From: Zygnema cylindricum
Lineage: Eukaryota; Streptophyta; Zygnematophyceae; Zygnematales; Zygnemataceae
DNA: 59,765 nucleotides
Direction: 5' to 3'
NCBI GenBank assembly: GCA_037447655.1
Contig: JBBHKE010001948.1
Location: 38,393-98,157 of the forward strand
The notes beneath the pieces are model-generated. The model was not told the origin of the DNA and made no database searches. It saw only the letters and a program-made list of their open reading frames with translations. Positions 25,196 to 38,107 of this stretch are shown here, piece by piece (position 1 is the stretch's first letter; each line of letters opens with the position of its first letter). A program made the position numbers and the translations under genes.

Positions 25196-28100
25196 TCATG
25201 CATGATTTGCTTGCAACCGTAGTTTCTTCAAAGCGGCTGCCACGGCCCTCGCCTCTGCTTCGTTTTGGGGCCTCCCACTGAGTCTCTCCATCACTTGGAC
25301 CGCACTCAAATGCTTAAAACCTCTCTCGGATCGGAGCTTTCCAGGCAACTTCCCGCCATTTTGAAGACCATTTCCATGGTGTCCACCGTTTCTGTGATGC
25401 TCGCCACTATGTTGTTGTCTCCTCCCAACTTCTACGCCTCCTCCTCCATCTCCTCTCTTCGGCGCTCGAACGGGAGGATGCAATCCTGGGGCTCCACCTC
25501 CTCCTCCTCCTCCAACTTTGTCTCCTTTGTCTCCTCCTCCTTTGTCTCCTCTGCTTGCCTCTCTCGGTACCTTCCTCTCCTCTACCCAACCCCAAGAAAC
25601 TCTTCTTCCCCCCACACGCTCCCCTTTTACTGGAGAATCGGGGGTAGTGACAGATGGCGTCGTCCCATTCGCTGATGGGCTCGCTTGTGAGGAGCTAGAA
25701 TGTGATTGGTCCACATCCGCAGTGGAGAGGTTCGCGGGAGAGCTTTGTCGGGCAGAAGAACCATTTTCCTCTCCACCTTGTGAGCTACTAAGTCGATTTC
25801 CCTCTCTTCTCCGAACCGCCGAGGGTCCAAATCGGTTTTCGGGAGCTTCAGTCCATGGCTGCCCTCCAGAATTTTGCCCTTTTCCGCTATCGTTCCCATT
25901 AATGTTAACATTTCCGTTTCCGTGACCTTTCACGTAATATCCGATGTTCAGAGGATGACCTAAAAATGGACCTCCGAGAAAATCGGAGTCGTCTATTGCC
26001 ACGGCTATGGCTATTGGGATATCCTCGTCTAATTCAAAATCGTCTTTACCTGTTTCTAAATCCACTATTCCTTCTATCCACCCATCTCTCACAAGATTCT
26101 CCAAATCAGTATCTGTACATTCGATTTCACTCACAAGCCTAAAACCGTCGTCATCCTCGGCCACTACCACTTCCCAAAGACCGTCGGGAGTGACAAGCAT
26201 TTCCCTCGTTTCCTCCTCCTCCTCCTCCCCCCTTCTCCAACTTAAGTCGGTTTTCCCAACTACTTCCTGTGATGGAAATTCTTGAGGATGTAATCCTTTC
26301 CCTCCATTTCCATCTGAAATGTTTTCCCTCTCATCTCCATCACCATTCTCTTCCGCTTTCCTAACGTCATGGGGTTGTCCATTCAACCATGCCTCAATTT
26401 CTTGGTTTTTCTCTCCACCATTATTTCCCCGACTGCCTCCTCCTCCTCCTCCTCCTCCTCCTCCTCCTCCTCGACCAGCTCCAACTCCCAAAGTCTCTCC
26501 CTCTCTCCCTGTCCCTCTCAGTGAGGTTCCAGCTTGCCCTTCCCATTCTCCCCCTCCTCTCTCCTCCCTCCTGCTACATTTTATCCCTTCTTCTGTCGGG
26601 GCTCTCAGCCTTCCTCTTCTTTTCGTCTCCTTGTTAACTCTATTCAAACCGCTGGGCATCCATGTCCCATCTAAAGCCATCCCTCCTGAAGAAAACATTT
26701 CTGTTTGTAACCTCGTGACAGGTAATAACTCACCACTACGAGACAAATGTTGTCTGCCATTATTGTGTCCAGGCGTCACTCCTTTATCGACAAAAGACAC
26801 ACGAGGACGCAAAGGCCCACTACCACCTTGAGCAAGTTTAAGCGAACCTCGATAGGGTTTTTCCGAGACTCCGTCTCGAGAACTTATTTCCTTTCCTTCC
26901 TTATTTCGAATATCTCTCTCTAGCTTTCGAATACTCTCCGAATCTATCTTTCCGAGAGAAGGCGATCGGTGGTTATTTTGCACAGAAAACACCTGACGTG
27001 GTTTCTTAGGAGGACTACTTCTTAGGGCGGATTTCAATGCAGGTTTTGGGGGAGGAGGTTGAAGGATAGGAGCTGCTTGTGTCTGCTGTAGAGCTTCAAA
27101 AAAGGCAGGTCTTGCCAGTCGGGCTTTCTCCTTTAAAACCTTAGGAACAAAAACTGAATAACATTCTGGAACTGATACTACCGAAAGGCCACACGAAGGT
27201 GACATTTGTCCATCGGCTTCCGCATCCGGATTGGAAACAGGGATGGGATCGGCGACAGTGGCGAAACTCGACTTGCTTTGTCTCTTAAGATGTCGCTTAC
27301 CACTCATCAGTTGCTGCCAACTGCTGTGAGCTTGAACGATCTCTTTCATGGTTGTCAATTTATCCGCTGCACGTTCATTCAAACCAAATATGCAATCTTT
27401 GCTATCTGCAACCGCCGTAAACAGAAGTGTCAAGCATTTGCAGGAACAGAGAGGGAGAGGGAGAGGGAGGAGGAGAGGGAGAGAGAGGTAGCTGCAAAAA
27501 ACCTGCTTGCAATATCAGTGTAAGGTAATGTGTGTGCACATCCATGACAAACTATTGGTCAAATGGACGCATCAAGGCTCTCCACTTCCAAGAACAAGCT
27601 TATCTCCTTTTCACGATGAGGAGATGTCGGCCTTCCAGTATCAAAACTTAAGCTTGCTAATAAAATATGGTCAAGAATGTTCACTAAGAGTGTAACAAAT
27701 GTCAACTCTAAAACTAACTTCCGACAATACATTGTGCCACATCATTTCATACTCACTACATTCTTTATCATTATTCGATCAAGTTCTAATGCACACTCCA
27801 TAATATGCATCTGTTTTCTTCTCATGACTTGATGTCTCCCACTGTCCTAGTGGTCTCATGTAACAAAAGAAATCAAACAAGAGTTTCTGTACAATTAAGC
27901 TGATTACTAGCCAGTACCGCCAGTAATAGCGTGTGTATAATTAACTTAGTGTGGCACAAAAAGTTTCCTTTTGGCGAAATATTTTTCCATGCCATCACAT
28001 GTATCACATGAGATGGCATGGCTTCTGTCCATTCTGTTTATGAAATTCTTATTACATGCGAATGATCCATCTCAAATAGAGAAAAACGACTACAGATTTT

Positions 28101-29116
28101 TTTTCTTAGCACAACCGAACTGCAAGCTGAAGTTTGTAGCTCCAAACCCTAACAAATAAATCGCACACCATCAACGAGCAAAAAATTATCGAACACCGTT
28201 CAGCCCTAAATATTCAACCCTGACTATTCAATGACAACTACAAGTTTTCGAAAAAAATCTAAACTCCTTAAACTTCTCCAAACTTTCAAAATTCGAACTC
28301 ACCTTTCTCGACACTTCGACAAACTCGAAGCCATTCCCTAACCTCTTCCAAAAGCCCTGGAAGTATATGATGTACATCCTTAACATCGTTTAATCTCCCA
28401 GCCATAGGATCATCCAAATCAACGGCTATAATTTTCCAGGACAATTGTCCACCTTCCGGGTCTATGACTGCAAAACCTCCCAATACCTTGACACTATAAA
28501 TCTCTCCCATTAGACGTGGTATGGAGCCAACTTCTACTACTTCCAAAGGGAGAGAATTGTAAGAAAGGCCTCCATAGTTCACATTAGGAAGGTCCGGGTC
28601 TGCCCACGTTTGTGGTAACATACATATATTCCATGGAGAGTTATACCGATAATGTGAAAAATTATTCCCAATTACTCTCAATTTCAAAGCCGGTTTCGCA
28701 CTATCCATGGAGACCTCCATATCCATCCATGTGCCACGTGGCGTTTTGTTAACCACTCGTAGAGTTTGATCAGAAGCAAACAAAGAAATGTCGGTCCATG
28801 GGGACAGAATGTGCCCTGCCTTTGTCTGTAATAGGAGGCGATGTGAATTTGTGCCTTTTTCTCCACTGTGTGACGGTTCTATGTCCGCGGTGCTCAGTTC
28901 AGTCAGTTTTGGAAACGTTGTATCGTGTGGTGAAGCGTCACGAGAGTCACGAGAATCTGTTTTTTGGCCATTGACCGGTTTGACCGTCCGATGCTCCGAG
29001 CCCTGCGACCGGTTGTTCCGACGGCCGGCATCCAAAGATAGATAGGTAGAGGAAGTCATTGCGGGGGATGTTGCCACGTGGCCTCCTGCTGAAAATTCCG
29101 TGGAATGAAATGACAT
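25196..29116 (-). CDS. Pyrophosphatase-like pseudoenzyme with ~690-residue disordered tail
   Basis: Two exons, 29116-28303 and 27405-25196 (TGA), join at phase 1 to give about 1,007 residues. An in-frame TAG lies two codons before the ATG. Residues about 1-100 are Ser/Thr-rich; about 100-310 form a family I soluble pyrophosphatase domain (HILSPWTDISLF, WNICMLPQTWADPD, PLEVVEVG, YSVKVLGGFAVID, and across the junction DCIFGLNERAADK then SSWQQL). The family's DxDPxD metal motif reads NSLPLE, the later Asp before WK is Ser, and the catalytic Lys, Arg and Tyr positions also differ, so hydrolysis of pyrophosphate is unlikely. The tail is rich in Gly, Ser, Glu and Arg, with a 12-Gly run encoded by CCT repeats. 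It holds RVSF (about residue 473) and RRVSW (about 877), both matching the PP1-docking RVxF pattern, and an acidic block. Function is inferred to be scaffolding or regulatory. Confidence 0.82.
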
Positions 29117-31762
29117 CTGCTAACTGAGAGGCAAAAACAACGCCATGGAGGAATTACAAATCGCTTGATCAAGCAAGGAAAGGACAGATATGCCAGAAAT
29201 GAACTAAAAACAAAAGATATTGAAGGAGATAGCAAATGTGCTGATAATTATTACTGATATTAAACCAGAAAGCAGTTTAAAACAGAGAGAAGCAAGCGCT
29301 TGAAGAAAAATAAATTAGTCTGTCAGGAAAAAACACGTGTGAGAAAGCAGGCAGATAAGGTTTACATGAAAATTCCGTGAAAAGTACGCCGTGCGACATC
29401 GGCATTGGTCAATCTTTGGTCAATCTCAGGTAAACCCTAGAGTTTCCGCAAATTCAAATGAGCAGCCATGGCGAAACCAAACAGGTTGAAGGCAGACAAA
29501 GTAACCGAAAGTACAGTTACCATTGTGACGGCTGTCTAAGGGTCTCTACAACCTGTACGGACAGTGGACAAAGCTACTGGGGTGGACGCTTCGAGTACCA
29601 TGGCATTGTACGAACGGACGAGACGTACGATAAACTTTACGAAAGGTACGAGATGCATGTGGAGCTGTACGAAATGTCGACAATATGATCGTACGGAAAG
29701 CACTAGATACATCAATTGATGGCTACAAAAATTACAAATTGTTTTTGTCGGCGATAAAGAGGAACGTGACAGGAAATGAGAGATTCCAGGAATTTGGCGG
29801 TGAGCGAGGAAGTAAAAAAGCTGATCATTCGTAAACAGAATAATAGGAAATGTCGGACGAGTTTTAGAACACGGGCTCGTGCGGAATTAAATATATCGGC
29901 ACGTGTCAAACTGTCAATACTCGCGGCTGTCATCCAGGACAAAACTGATATTGTGTGTCTTTTTCTTCGTTTTCTTTTCCCGTCGTGGCCTCGTGGGTGC
30001 CTGGATTACGATAAACTAAATAGTACAAGTACAGCATTGTTGTAATATCTAATTATTAGTAGTTATCTGTAATCATCTACTTGAAAATTTTCTGGGATAA
30101 TCATTTGGTGTCGGCCAGTAATTTCGCAGTTTTTGGTCGTCTAGATGAGAATCTTACGGCCACGAATCATGCAATAAGCCAAAAAACAAAAGCCCCGCGC
30201 CGATCCCAAGTTCGAAGAAATTGGCGGGCAGTATTTAAGAAATGTACCGTACCGTACTGGCTGTTCTAACTTTTTCCCAATACTAGAAGTTTAGAGTGAT
30301 CTCTGCTAAAAAACCGGGCAACTGATTGCAATTTCCTGCGTGGATTTGATTGGCCAGAAAGCAATACCCATAAAAGATGGCTTCATTACTTTGTTTGTTG
30401 GAAACAACACACGTGCAGTTTTTTTAGTGGTATCACGTAAATAATTAAACGTTTTATGGTAGTCTAGTCGTTTTAACATTCGTGAAATCCCTTTAAACCA
30501 CCACTTTTCATCGTAAAATATTCTATGGGTTACGCGAACTTGCCGGGATGATTCGTTTGGTTCAATGTTTTTATTTCTAATTTGTTCTGTTATTTTCTGT
30601 TTTTTCAAATAGTTTGGGTACACAGTACATAGCGAGATTGGACAAAGGGCAGCCTGAAGAAAAGATGCCGTACATGTCACAAAAATTCACGGGAAACATT
30701 TTCAGGTTTTTTCAGACTTTCCTTTTTGTTGCTGCCGTATTTTTTATTTCTTAAAATGTACGTGTGAAGGTGTACTTTTACGTACATAAATTTTTCGTGA
30801 TTTTTAAAGTGTAATTTGTCGTGTACTTGCAAGTTTTGTACCTGTACGAAAGTATAACCCTCTGTTTTACTGGTTGGCGGCAATCAAATGATTGCTGATT
30901 TTTATCTTAGAATAAAGGATGACGTGTCGCAATTACAGTAATCAAGCAAATTCTACCCACGGTCAGCAGGGAGAAAAAATATGAGTTGTATTTGTCGAGT
31001 ATAATAATTTTTTAATTTTTGTCGAGTATAATAAAACAAAAATATCAATAGTGTGCAACAGTACAGTATCCTCCTCCTCCGTACAGGCGTTTCAAATTCC
31101 AAACGTGTGTTTTTCCGGTGCCAACGCCAGTCTTGTTTTTAAAATTTGTTTCTACGAAAGCGACAAGCCGCTCCAGGAAGTTTGGCACTTTCTGCGGAAG
31201 AAAATACGGAATCTAGAAAGGTCAATCGTCGGAGGGGCTTTGACGCCATAAAATCTGGAGGATCGAGGATAAGGTTTGCTACGATTATTTTCGTCTTTGA
31301 CCTGACACGTGTAGGCCTCAGAATTGACACCAGCAACTCAGCAAGAGTGGCGAACCTGAGAGTTGAGACAACTGCTTTCAAATTCGTACGGAATACGGTA
31401 GATACCGGCATGAGATTTTGCGTCCCGAACCGACTGACGAGTCGACGAAAAGATATTAAGGGAAGAAAAAAAAGCATAAAAAAAACTTTTACTATGCTGT
31501 ATAGGAAATGCATAATTGGAAATTTTCTTTTTCATTCTTAGTGAATCCGTTAAAAAGATGTAAAATTATCATTTGAACCAATAGGAGTATCTGAAGTAGA
31601 AAGTTTCACATTTGTGAATTTTTTTATCGCTTTTTGTATGTTAATACGTACATTTTCAGAAAAAATGAAAATAAAGAATGCATAACCGACAATTTAGCAT
31701 TGATTTTTTACAGAGCCAGTAAAGTTGTCCCTTCGCAAGCGCAAAAGATTCGGTTTCCCTTA
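29117..31762. other. Intergenic, no supported gene
   Basis: Contains the presumed 5' flank of the pyrophosphatase-like gene. GTACG words are strikingly frequent at 29550-29700. Overlapping open frames on both strands at 31139-31541 have no recognised domain. Confidence 0.4.
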
Positions 31763-32012
31763 GTACAACGTGTATCGTTATCAGCGTCCATTATTTTTCC
31801 GCCACTTAAAATCATATTTTCTCCGTCCATCCTTGTCGGCTTGTCAATCCGACGGTTGCGGTGGTAAGGTGAGGACCTGACCTTCCGAATTAGGCGTCCC
31901 TAAAAACCGAATTTGGACAGGTGTGCACGGAGAAAAGCTGGTTACAGCGGCCAAAAAACATCGACGCTAATAAGTGATAAGTTAATAACGAGACACGGTG
32001 TACTTTTGCATG
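31763..32012. mobile_element. MITE family B, decayed copy
   Basis: The left end near GTACAACGTGTATCGTTATC and right end GTTAATAACGAGACACGGTG form a degenerate inverted repeat. The interior block GGCCAAAAAACATCGACGCT matches the internal arm of the short copies at 44966 and 56347. Confidence 0.5.
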
Positions 32013-33063
32013 GTGGCGATTGTAATCTGTTAACTACAGTACAGTAACGTCTTGAGAGATGGTTTTCAATTTAGCTAAGAATCGTACGAAAAATCGAAGG
32101 CTGCCGTACAGTTTTGAAGCCGTTTTTAACACCTTCGCAAAACGACGTTAACCTTGTCCGCACCTTGTCGCCTAGCGACTTTGACATTCTCAATTATCAA
32201 ATTATTGAAATTAAGTTTAGCGTCGATTAATCATAACCCTATTTTCCGTGAACCTCTCTACCCGCTGTAATAAAGTAATCAACTTGTTTACTTGTTAAAC
32301 TCTTCAAACTATATTATCGTCTATTTTTCGAAGTTTATTTAATTATTTCTATGCATACTTATAACTAGGAGACCATTTTGAAGCGCGCCAAGCCGCGAAG
32401 TTACCTTTTTCGATTTCCGTCTCATCAGGTAAGCTTTTGCAAATCTTGTTTTAAAATGCGAAAACAAAACAATGAACTCGTTTATACTTTATTCCATTTT
32501 TGTGTTTTTTTTTTTAAGAAAGACCACCAAGTTCATTGAAGGTTCGCATTCTTAGAAAAACTCAATTCGAAAAAAAACTGGAATTTTGAGAAAAGTTAGT
32601 CTGGAATTTTGAAATTGCATAGAAAAAGAGTCAACAAAAAAAAACAAATTTAGGTTTTGGCACTAGTGCCAGCGCTGCGGCCAATGGGAGGCTCTCAACT
32701 TCAAGGAGAATGTACGAACAGTCTTTTTGCACCCACTTTAATATATTTCTGAATAGATTAAAGAAAATGAGAGCCCTGATATTGAATTTGAAGGCGAACG
32801 AAGTAAAATTTTAACTTTTTTAAGGGACACGGCGGCGCAGGATTGTGACCGTCATCTGTGACACATGTCACACTTCAAAGACAGAGGAATAGGAGTAAGA
32901 ACAGTGAGCAGGCACTGAAAATACTGTAGGTGGGCCACACTATAAATAGTGTGGAGAGCGGGGGGGAGGGGAATGGGAGAAACGGTGTCGGTGGACGGCA
33001 TAGAAGTAGTGTGGAGATGTTTGGAAGGGGAGATGGAGGAGGAGTTAGGTCGTTTGCTATTGT
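32013..33063. other. Intergenic, no supported gene
   Basis: AT-rich with no recognised coding sequence. A short duplication of GTGTGGAGA motifs lies at 32940-33020. Confidence 0.45.
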
Positions 33064-33255
33064 TGTTGTTAGTTAGCCCTCTCCCCCCCTCTCCTCCCCC
33101 CCTCTCCCCCTCTCTCCCACTCCCCCCCCCTCTCTCTCTACCCCTCTCCCCCTCTCCCTCCCCCTCCCTCGCCCCCTCCCTCCCCCTCCCCCCCCCCCTC
33201 CCTCCTCCTTCCCCTTCCCCCCCCCCCTCCCCTCCCCCTCACCTTCCCCCTCCAA
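33064..33255. repeat. C/CT-rich low-complexity tract
   Basis: Runs of CCCCCC, CTCCCC and CTCTCC with almost no other sequence. Both strands yield biased Pro/Ser- or Gly/Glu/Arg-rich frames that are not genes. Confidence 0.95.
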
Positions 33256-33489
33256 CTGCAAGCTCGCCATCCGTTATATAATAACTGAATCCGGTTCTCT
33301 GTCTGAACACTATTTAACAAGGACTTTTTGAATTCCTAAAATCTGTCCATTATTCCAATTTTTTCACCTTTGGCACCAAAGTGATTGAATGCGAGAATTT
33401 TAAAATATGAAGTTAATGGAAATATCGACTTCAAAAGGTTTGTTTGCATAGTGTTAGATGGTTTGTGATGCCTATTAAATATTGCTTTT

Positions 33490-34270
33490 ATGGTGTTCAA
33501 AGTGGTGTTTTTTGTGACATTTGTCACACAGTAATTGCAATTGTAAGCTCAAATTTGCTTACAGTTGTGACATCTATGTGACAATTGAGACATAAAATAG
33601 AGAATAAATGTAATATTTCATTGTTTTTTGTTATAATGTGGATGATGTGTCATGTTTCTCATGAATTTTGTAACGGATGTCACAAATTGTCTCAAACTAA
33701 TTACATATTATTTTTTAGGCGTAGAATGTGGTTTTTTAAATGACAAATATTGTGTGACAAAATTTTATCATGGATGTCACATAATTTTCGCAAATGTCAC
33801 AAAACAACGACTGTTAATATTTGCATGGACTTTTACTGTGTCCAGTGAATATTTTGATGTTACAATTTTCTCCGGCGTGACAAATGTCACACTCGTTTAT
33901 TTTTATTGTTTCAGTATGGTTATTTTTGTGACAATCTTGTCCGATATCTGTATCAAGCCATCTACCATTTGTCACAAATTGTTTGATGTATGTCACAAAT
34001 TTGTTGTCACACATCCATATTTGCCAAGTTTGTCTCAATGATTTTTCCTGTTCAAATATGACAGTTTGTGTGACGTTTGTCACAAATTTGTGACAGTTTT
34101 TGTGACCTTTGTCACCATCCACAACAGTTGGTATGACGTATATCACCAAGTTGAGACAGGCTCTGACATTCATATTGAATTGGACTGTCCAAGGTGGATA
34201 CATGGCCATTTCTGCCTGAAAAATATGACAGATATCACAAGAAAAAATATAACATACATCACCTGAGATC
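33490..34270. repeat. TGTCACA/TGTGACA-dense degenerate repeat array
   Basis: The words TGTCAC, GTGACA and ATGTCACAAA occur every 20-60 bp on both strands, many as near-palindromes such as TTTGTGACA...TGTCACAAA. Spacing is irregular and intervening sequence is AT-rich. Open frames here repeat CDICH-like or VCHKFVT-like peptides, a by-product of the repeat. Confidence 0.8.
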
Positions 34271-36191
34271 ATTAATAATAGGAGCAATGAATACTGACAG
34301 GTTGCATATTTTCTCACTTATTTTATACATTAATCTTTGTATTATCGGAAAAGTATATAATAGCAGGATGTTGTATGCCATATCAAATTTTGGTACATTG
34401 TTCAATTGCGTAAGTCAATGACACTATATGAGAGATGCGAACGGAAGTGTAAAAAAAAAACAAACAAATGCAACAAGGGATGGCCGCGCATTTAATGGGG
34501 ATGAAAAAACAAATAGAGGGCACTATGACGAATGGAGCATGAGGGTCTCATACTTCACAAAACCTCGGCAGCAATCACCGAAAAGAAAATTTCATGACAA
34601 AATACCCAAGTGTTGATATTCGATGTCTTGATAGTTGGTTAAGTTTTGCCACTTTTGTTCCCTATACTATAGTGTTGATCTTGAGCTACTTTTTTATGTG
34701 CTAATTTGATCTTGAGGTATTTGTGTTTTATTTTTAAATGCGTTGTTGAAGTTGTTGTCTACTAATGTAGTTTAATAATACTTGTGATTGCATATCAGAC
34801 TGCAATAATGATCAATGGTTAACCATGTGAAAGTCAAATCCTATTCGTTTTTTTTTTGCGTATTATTGTACTCCTGAATTTTTTGTGTTTGTTGCTTTTT
34901 GTTTTCATATTACGGTAATATTTCACTTTTGGTTTTTCATTTTGAATTGCGTTTTTTTTTATACCTTCATCCATATGCTTCTGTAGCTTATTTAATTTGC
35001 GCCCCACAAGTGTATAGAGGTTGCATGCGATGACTATATGGCCATCATTTATTGATAAAATTCCAAAGTACAATAATGGATGAATCGGGACTCACAACCC
35101 CTTCAAATATAACAAGTATTTGACCATTTACATTCATATCTTATTTCATATACATACACTAGATAATATTTTAAATGTTTTGATCAATAACCGAGAAACT
35201 TCCAGCTAAGATATAAGGTTTTCTTTTGCTAAAATAGCTGTATGTTCTAACTGAACATGATTGTTGTGGGTGTCCGATATATGGTTGTTTATAAGCACAA
35301 TATTTGTAAAGTTTAAACTATTACAATGGGTAGACAATGTTGTTGTATAAACATGTTTAGATGAAGGTTATTACTCAAGAATCTGATTGATAAAGTGAGC
35401 AAATTTTGGAACCTGTAAGGCATTCAAAATTTCAGTCAGTTTCTATTTTATGATGATTTAAAGTGGTTCTTTCCTATCTAATTCATGGTGCCATACGTCA
35501 TCAAATGTGTTGCATTTTCTTTGTTGTGTCTTCAAGAATATTCAATGTTTGATGCACTTATTTCTATACCCTAAGTTGTTTTTCTTATTGCCGTTATTTA
35601 CTACTTAATTCCTTTCGATAAACTTACCCTCATTTGCATTACCACTCCAGGATGAGACCTATTTTTTCTTTCAATCGCCAAGAATGTTTTTTAGGGTACA
35701 ACAAATATGACAAACAAGCATAGAGGTTTCATTCGTTAAAATTTTGATTTTTTTACGATTATGCATTCTTTTTAGGGTTTTTTGAACTTTTCGTAAATTT
35801 CGTATACTTTTCGTGTACGGATGGAGTGTACGGATGAAATGTACGGAATTTCTAGAAAAAGGTTGAAAGTACACCGTGAATCGCTGTTAGAGTTAAGAAA
35901 TCGATATAGTTTCCCATGCTTTTAGGGTAGCCGCGAAAGTGTGTGTTCACATATTCGACGGCCTGAATATGTGCGAACACGTTCTCGCGATTTTCTCTTG
36001 TCTTTTATGACTTGCAATCAAATCTCAGTACGCTTTTTCGTGCGACGCACTCAATTTTGAATTTTCCCTTTCGACGCCATTCTCTGACACTTAATTTGTA
36101 CGTCTGTACTAAATAATGAGCAGTTTTAGTACGGACTAACACATTTTTACGTTACACTATCTATAAATATTCGACATTAGAATAGTTAACG
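34271..36191. other. Intergenic, no supported gene
   Basis: Very AT-rich with no coding signal. A solitary family B-like end (GTACACCGTGAATCGCTGTT) lies near 35869 without a clear partner. Confidence 0.5.
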
Positions 36192-36780
36192 CTACACCGT
36201 CGATCGTATTTAGCGTGTAGAAATTATTAGTGTGTACAATAATTTAGTGTCATGTACACTAATTTTGACTTAGAAAAATTTCGAAAAAAAAGGTATACAC
36301 TAATTTTTCAACGAATGCCAATATGGGTACAGCTGATTTGTCGAGAGGATATTCACAGTAATTTAAGTGAAAGTACAAATTCTGACAATTCGTACACTGT
36401 CGCATACTTTCACTCTAATTAATTCCTAACTCTAATTTCTGTTTTTAGGGTTTTTATGGCAGCACGCGACAAATAAATGACACTAAAACAGGTACAAGTA
36501 CGAAATCTTTTAATTCGTACACCGAATTTCGTGTGATAGCAAATATTTTATTAAAAAATCCGTACTTGTATAATTAGAAAGTACATTTTTATACGCACCG
36601 ACACGTTCCGTACTCCTCACTAATAAAAAATACATGAATTAAAATGGTGTACACTAATTGTTCATCTCGTAATTAGCGTACAGGAAAAATTAGTATCATT
36701 TACCCTATTTTAGGTAAAACCCTCAAAATTTAGGGGCGCTGAATTAGTGTTCAACACGCTAAATACGATCGACGGTGTAG
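36192..36780. mobile_element. MITE family B, copy 5
   Basis: CTACACCGTCGATCGTATTTAGCG on the left is mirrored exactly by CGCTAAATACGATCGACGGTGTAG on the right. The element is 589 bp and its interior carries repeated GTACACTAAT-type words. This is the best-preserved family B inverted repeat in the window. Confidence 0.85.
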
Positions 36781-37454
36781 TTAAACAGTACCAATGTTCA
36801 TGTAAACTTTTTTTTGAGTTAAATTTGATTAACTGCAATGTTTTTACGTACATGCGCGTGATGGGCAATGAAAAAAATAGGGAGTACTCTCCTTTGTGCT
36901 AATAAAAAACCCGGTATTTTAATACATGGGCACATACCCTAAGTTGTAGCAGTACTTTTGATGAAATTTTTCGTATTTTAATTTTATAATAAAGTCAAAG
37001 TAGGTCAACGCATTTTAAAAAATCTGAAATTTTGAATAATGCGCATATGCATTCTTTTTCAAAGTTTTTTACCGTGCGCATACTACGAATGAAGCCTCTA
37101 TGCAAACAAGTAAAGCAACACATTTTTTAGGGAGAGAAATGTAGTTTGGATTTAATACTAAATATCAAACTATTTTGCGAAATAAGAGATTTTGCAGCCG
37201 GAAAACGCGGAGCTACGCAGGCAGCCGTGCGCCGTCCAAACCTTAGCCGCGGGATCCCTCGCTCACCTGGCCAGGTCTGGTGTCGTACCATTCGAAAGAA
37301 GAATCGACACGCGTGAAATTTGTTCCGTATGTACGATCGCATCGAAGACAGCAAAATGTTCTCTTTTTTTTGTCGGTGGTCACACTATTTGTGATGAAGT
37401 TGGCTGTAAGGTATTTATTTCATTATTTGTCATTTCCTCAGGGTCGGATAGATT
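36781..37454. other. Intergenic, no supported gene
   Basis: Contains a locally GC-richer stretch at 37190-37330 with short open frames on both strands (for example 37127-37354 minus), but no recognisable protein. Confidence 0.4.
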
Positions 37455-38095
37455 ATTAGTTCAAAAGTAGGTGAAAGTAGGCCCATACAGTATGCCTATT
37501 GTATGCAAAACATACAATATGCCCTTAAGACCCATATTGTATTGGTCGAAAAATGAAAAAAAAGGTTAAGAGGGTTGAGTTGCACATCGATCGATAGAGA
37601 ATTAAACGGCATGTCTAAATTTTGAAAAAAAATCGGACAAATTTTTTTTTTTCTGTGAATTGTGAGGTGTTTTTTATTTCAACCGTCAGATTTAGAAGAT
37701 CGGACGGTCGCTGATCAAAGTAGCGATCTTAAGAAGATCACATGAAAATCCCATAACACAACTTACGATAGGACACTTTGTCATATTAGCGTCTGCAATT
37801 TTGAAGGCCACACTAAATAAAGCCTCAAATTGACCAACCAGGTTGCCCGTCCGCGTTTTTTTTTTTTTTTTCCGGGTTTTTTTTCCGGCGGAATGTCATC
37901 CTACGCCGCGTCAGTTCGCTAAAAAATTTCGTCAGGTGGCGTGCGCTGTACTATGATCATACGTCATATTCGTACGATCGTACAAGAGTGTCCGCAACTC
38001 ACACCCATACAATATGCCTACTCTACGCGAGTTTAGTGCCAAGTTTTGTGCGCCTACCAAAGGCCTACCATAAAAACGCCTACTTTTGAACTGTG
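37455..38095. mobile_element. hAT-like MITE family A, copy 5
   Basis: The degraded left end (ATTAGTTCAAAAGTAGG) and right end (CTACTTTTGAACTGTG) are flanked by GATAGATT (37447-37454) and GATAGATA (38096-38103), matching at 7 of 8 positions. The interior is collinear with copy 4 over most of its length. Copy 6 starts 12 bp downstream in the opposite orientation. Confidence 0.82.
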
Positions 38096-38107
38096 GATAG
38101 ATATGAG

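Noticed and set aside
24772-25281. 169-codon plus-strand open frame, Pro/Ser/Leu-rich
   Set aside because: It is a translation of the CTCCCT minisatellite; frames on both strands are equally open and biased, and it overlaps the real minus-strand gene end.
26319-26831. 170-codon plus-strand open frame
   Set aside because: Antisense shadow of the pyrophosphatase-like tail, with a poly-Pro run opposite the Gly run.
31139-31541. Overlapping 124- and 131-codon open frames on opposite strands
   Set aside because: No recognised domain, no splice partners, and mutual overlap suggests chance openness.
33490-34270. CRISPR-like array
   Set aside because: Repeat words are short, present in both orientations and irregularly spaced, with no constant repeat/spacer pattern, in a eukaryotic context.
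33814-34317. 167-codon minus-strand open frame with repeated CDICH-like peptides, resembling zinc-binding motifs
   Set aside because: The peptides arise directly from the TGTCACA repeat and occur in other frames and on the other strand as well.
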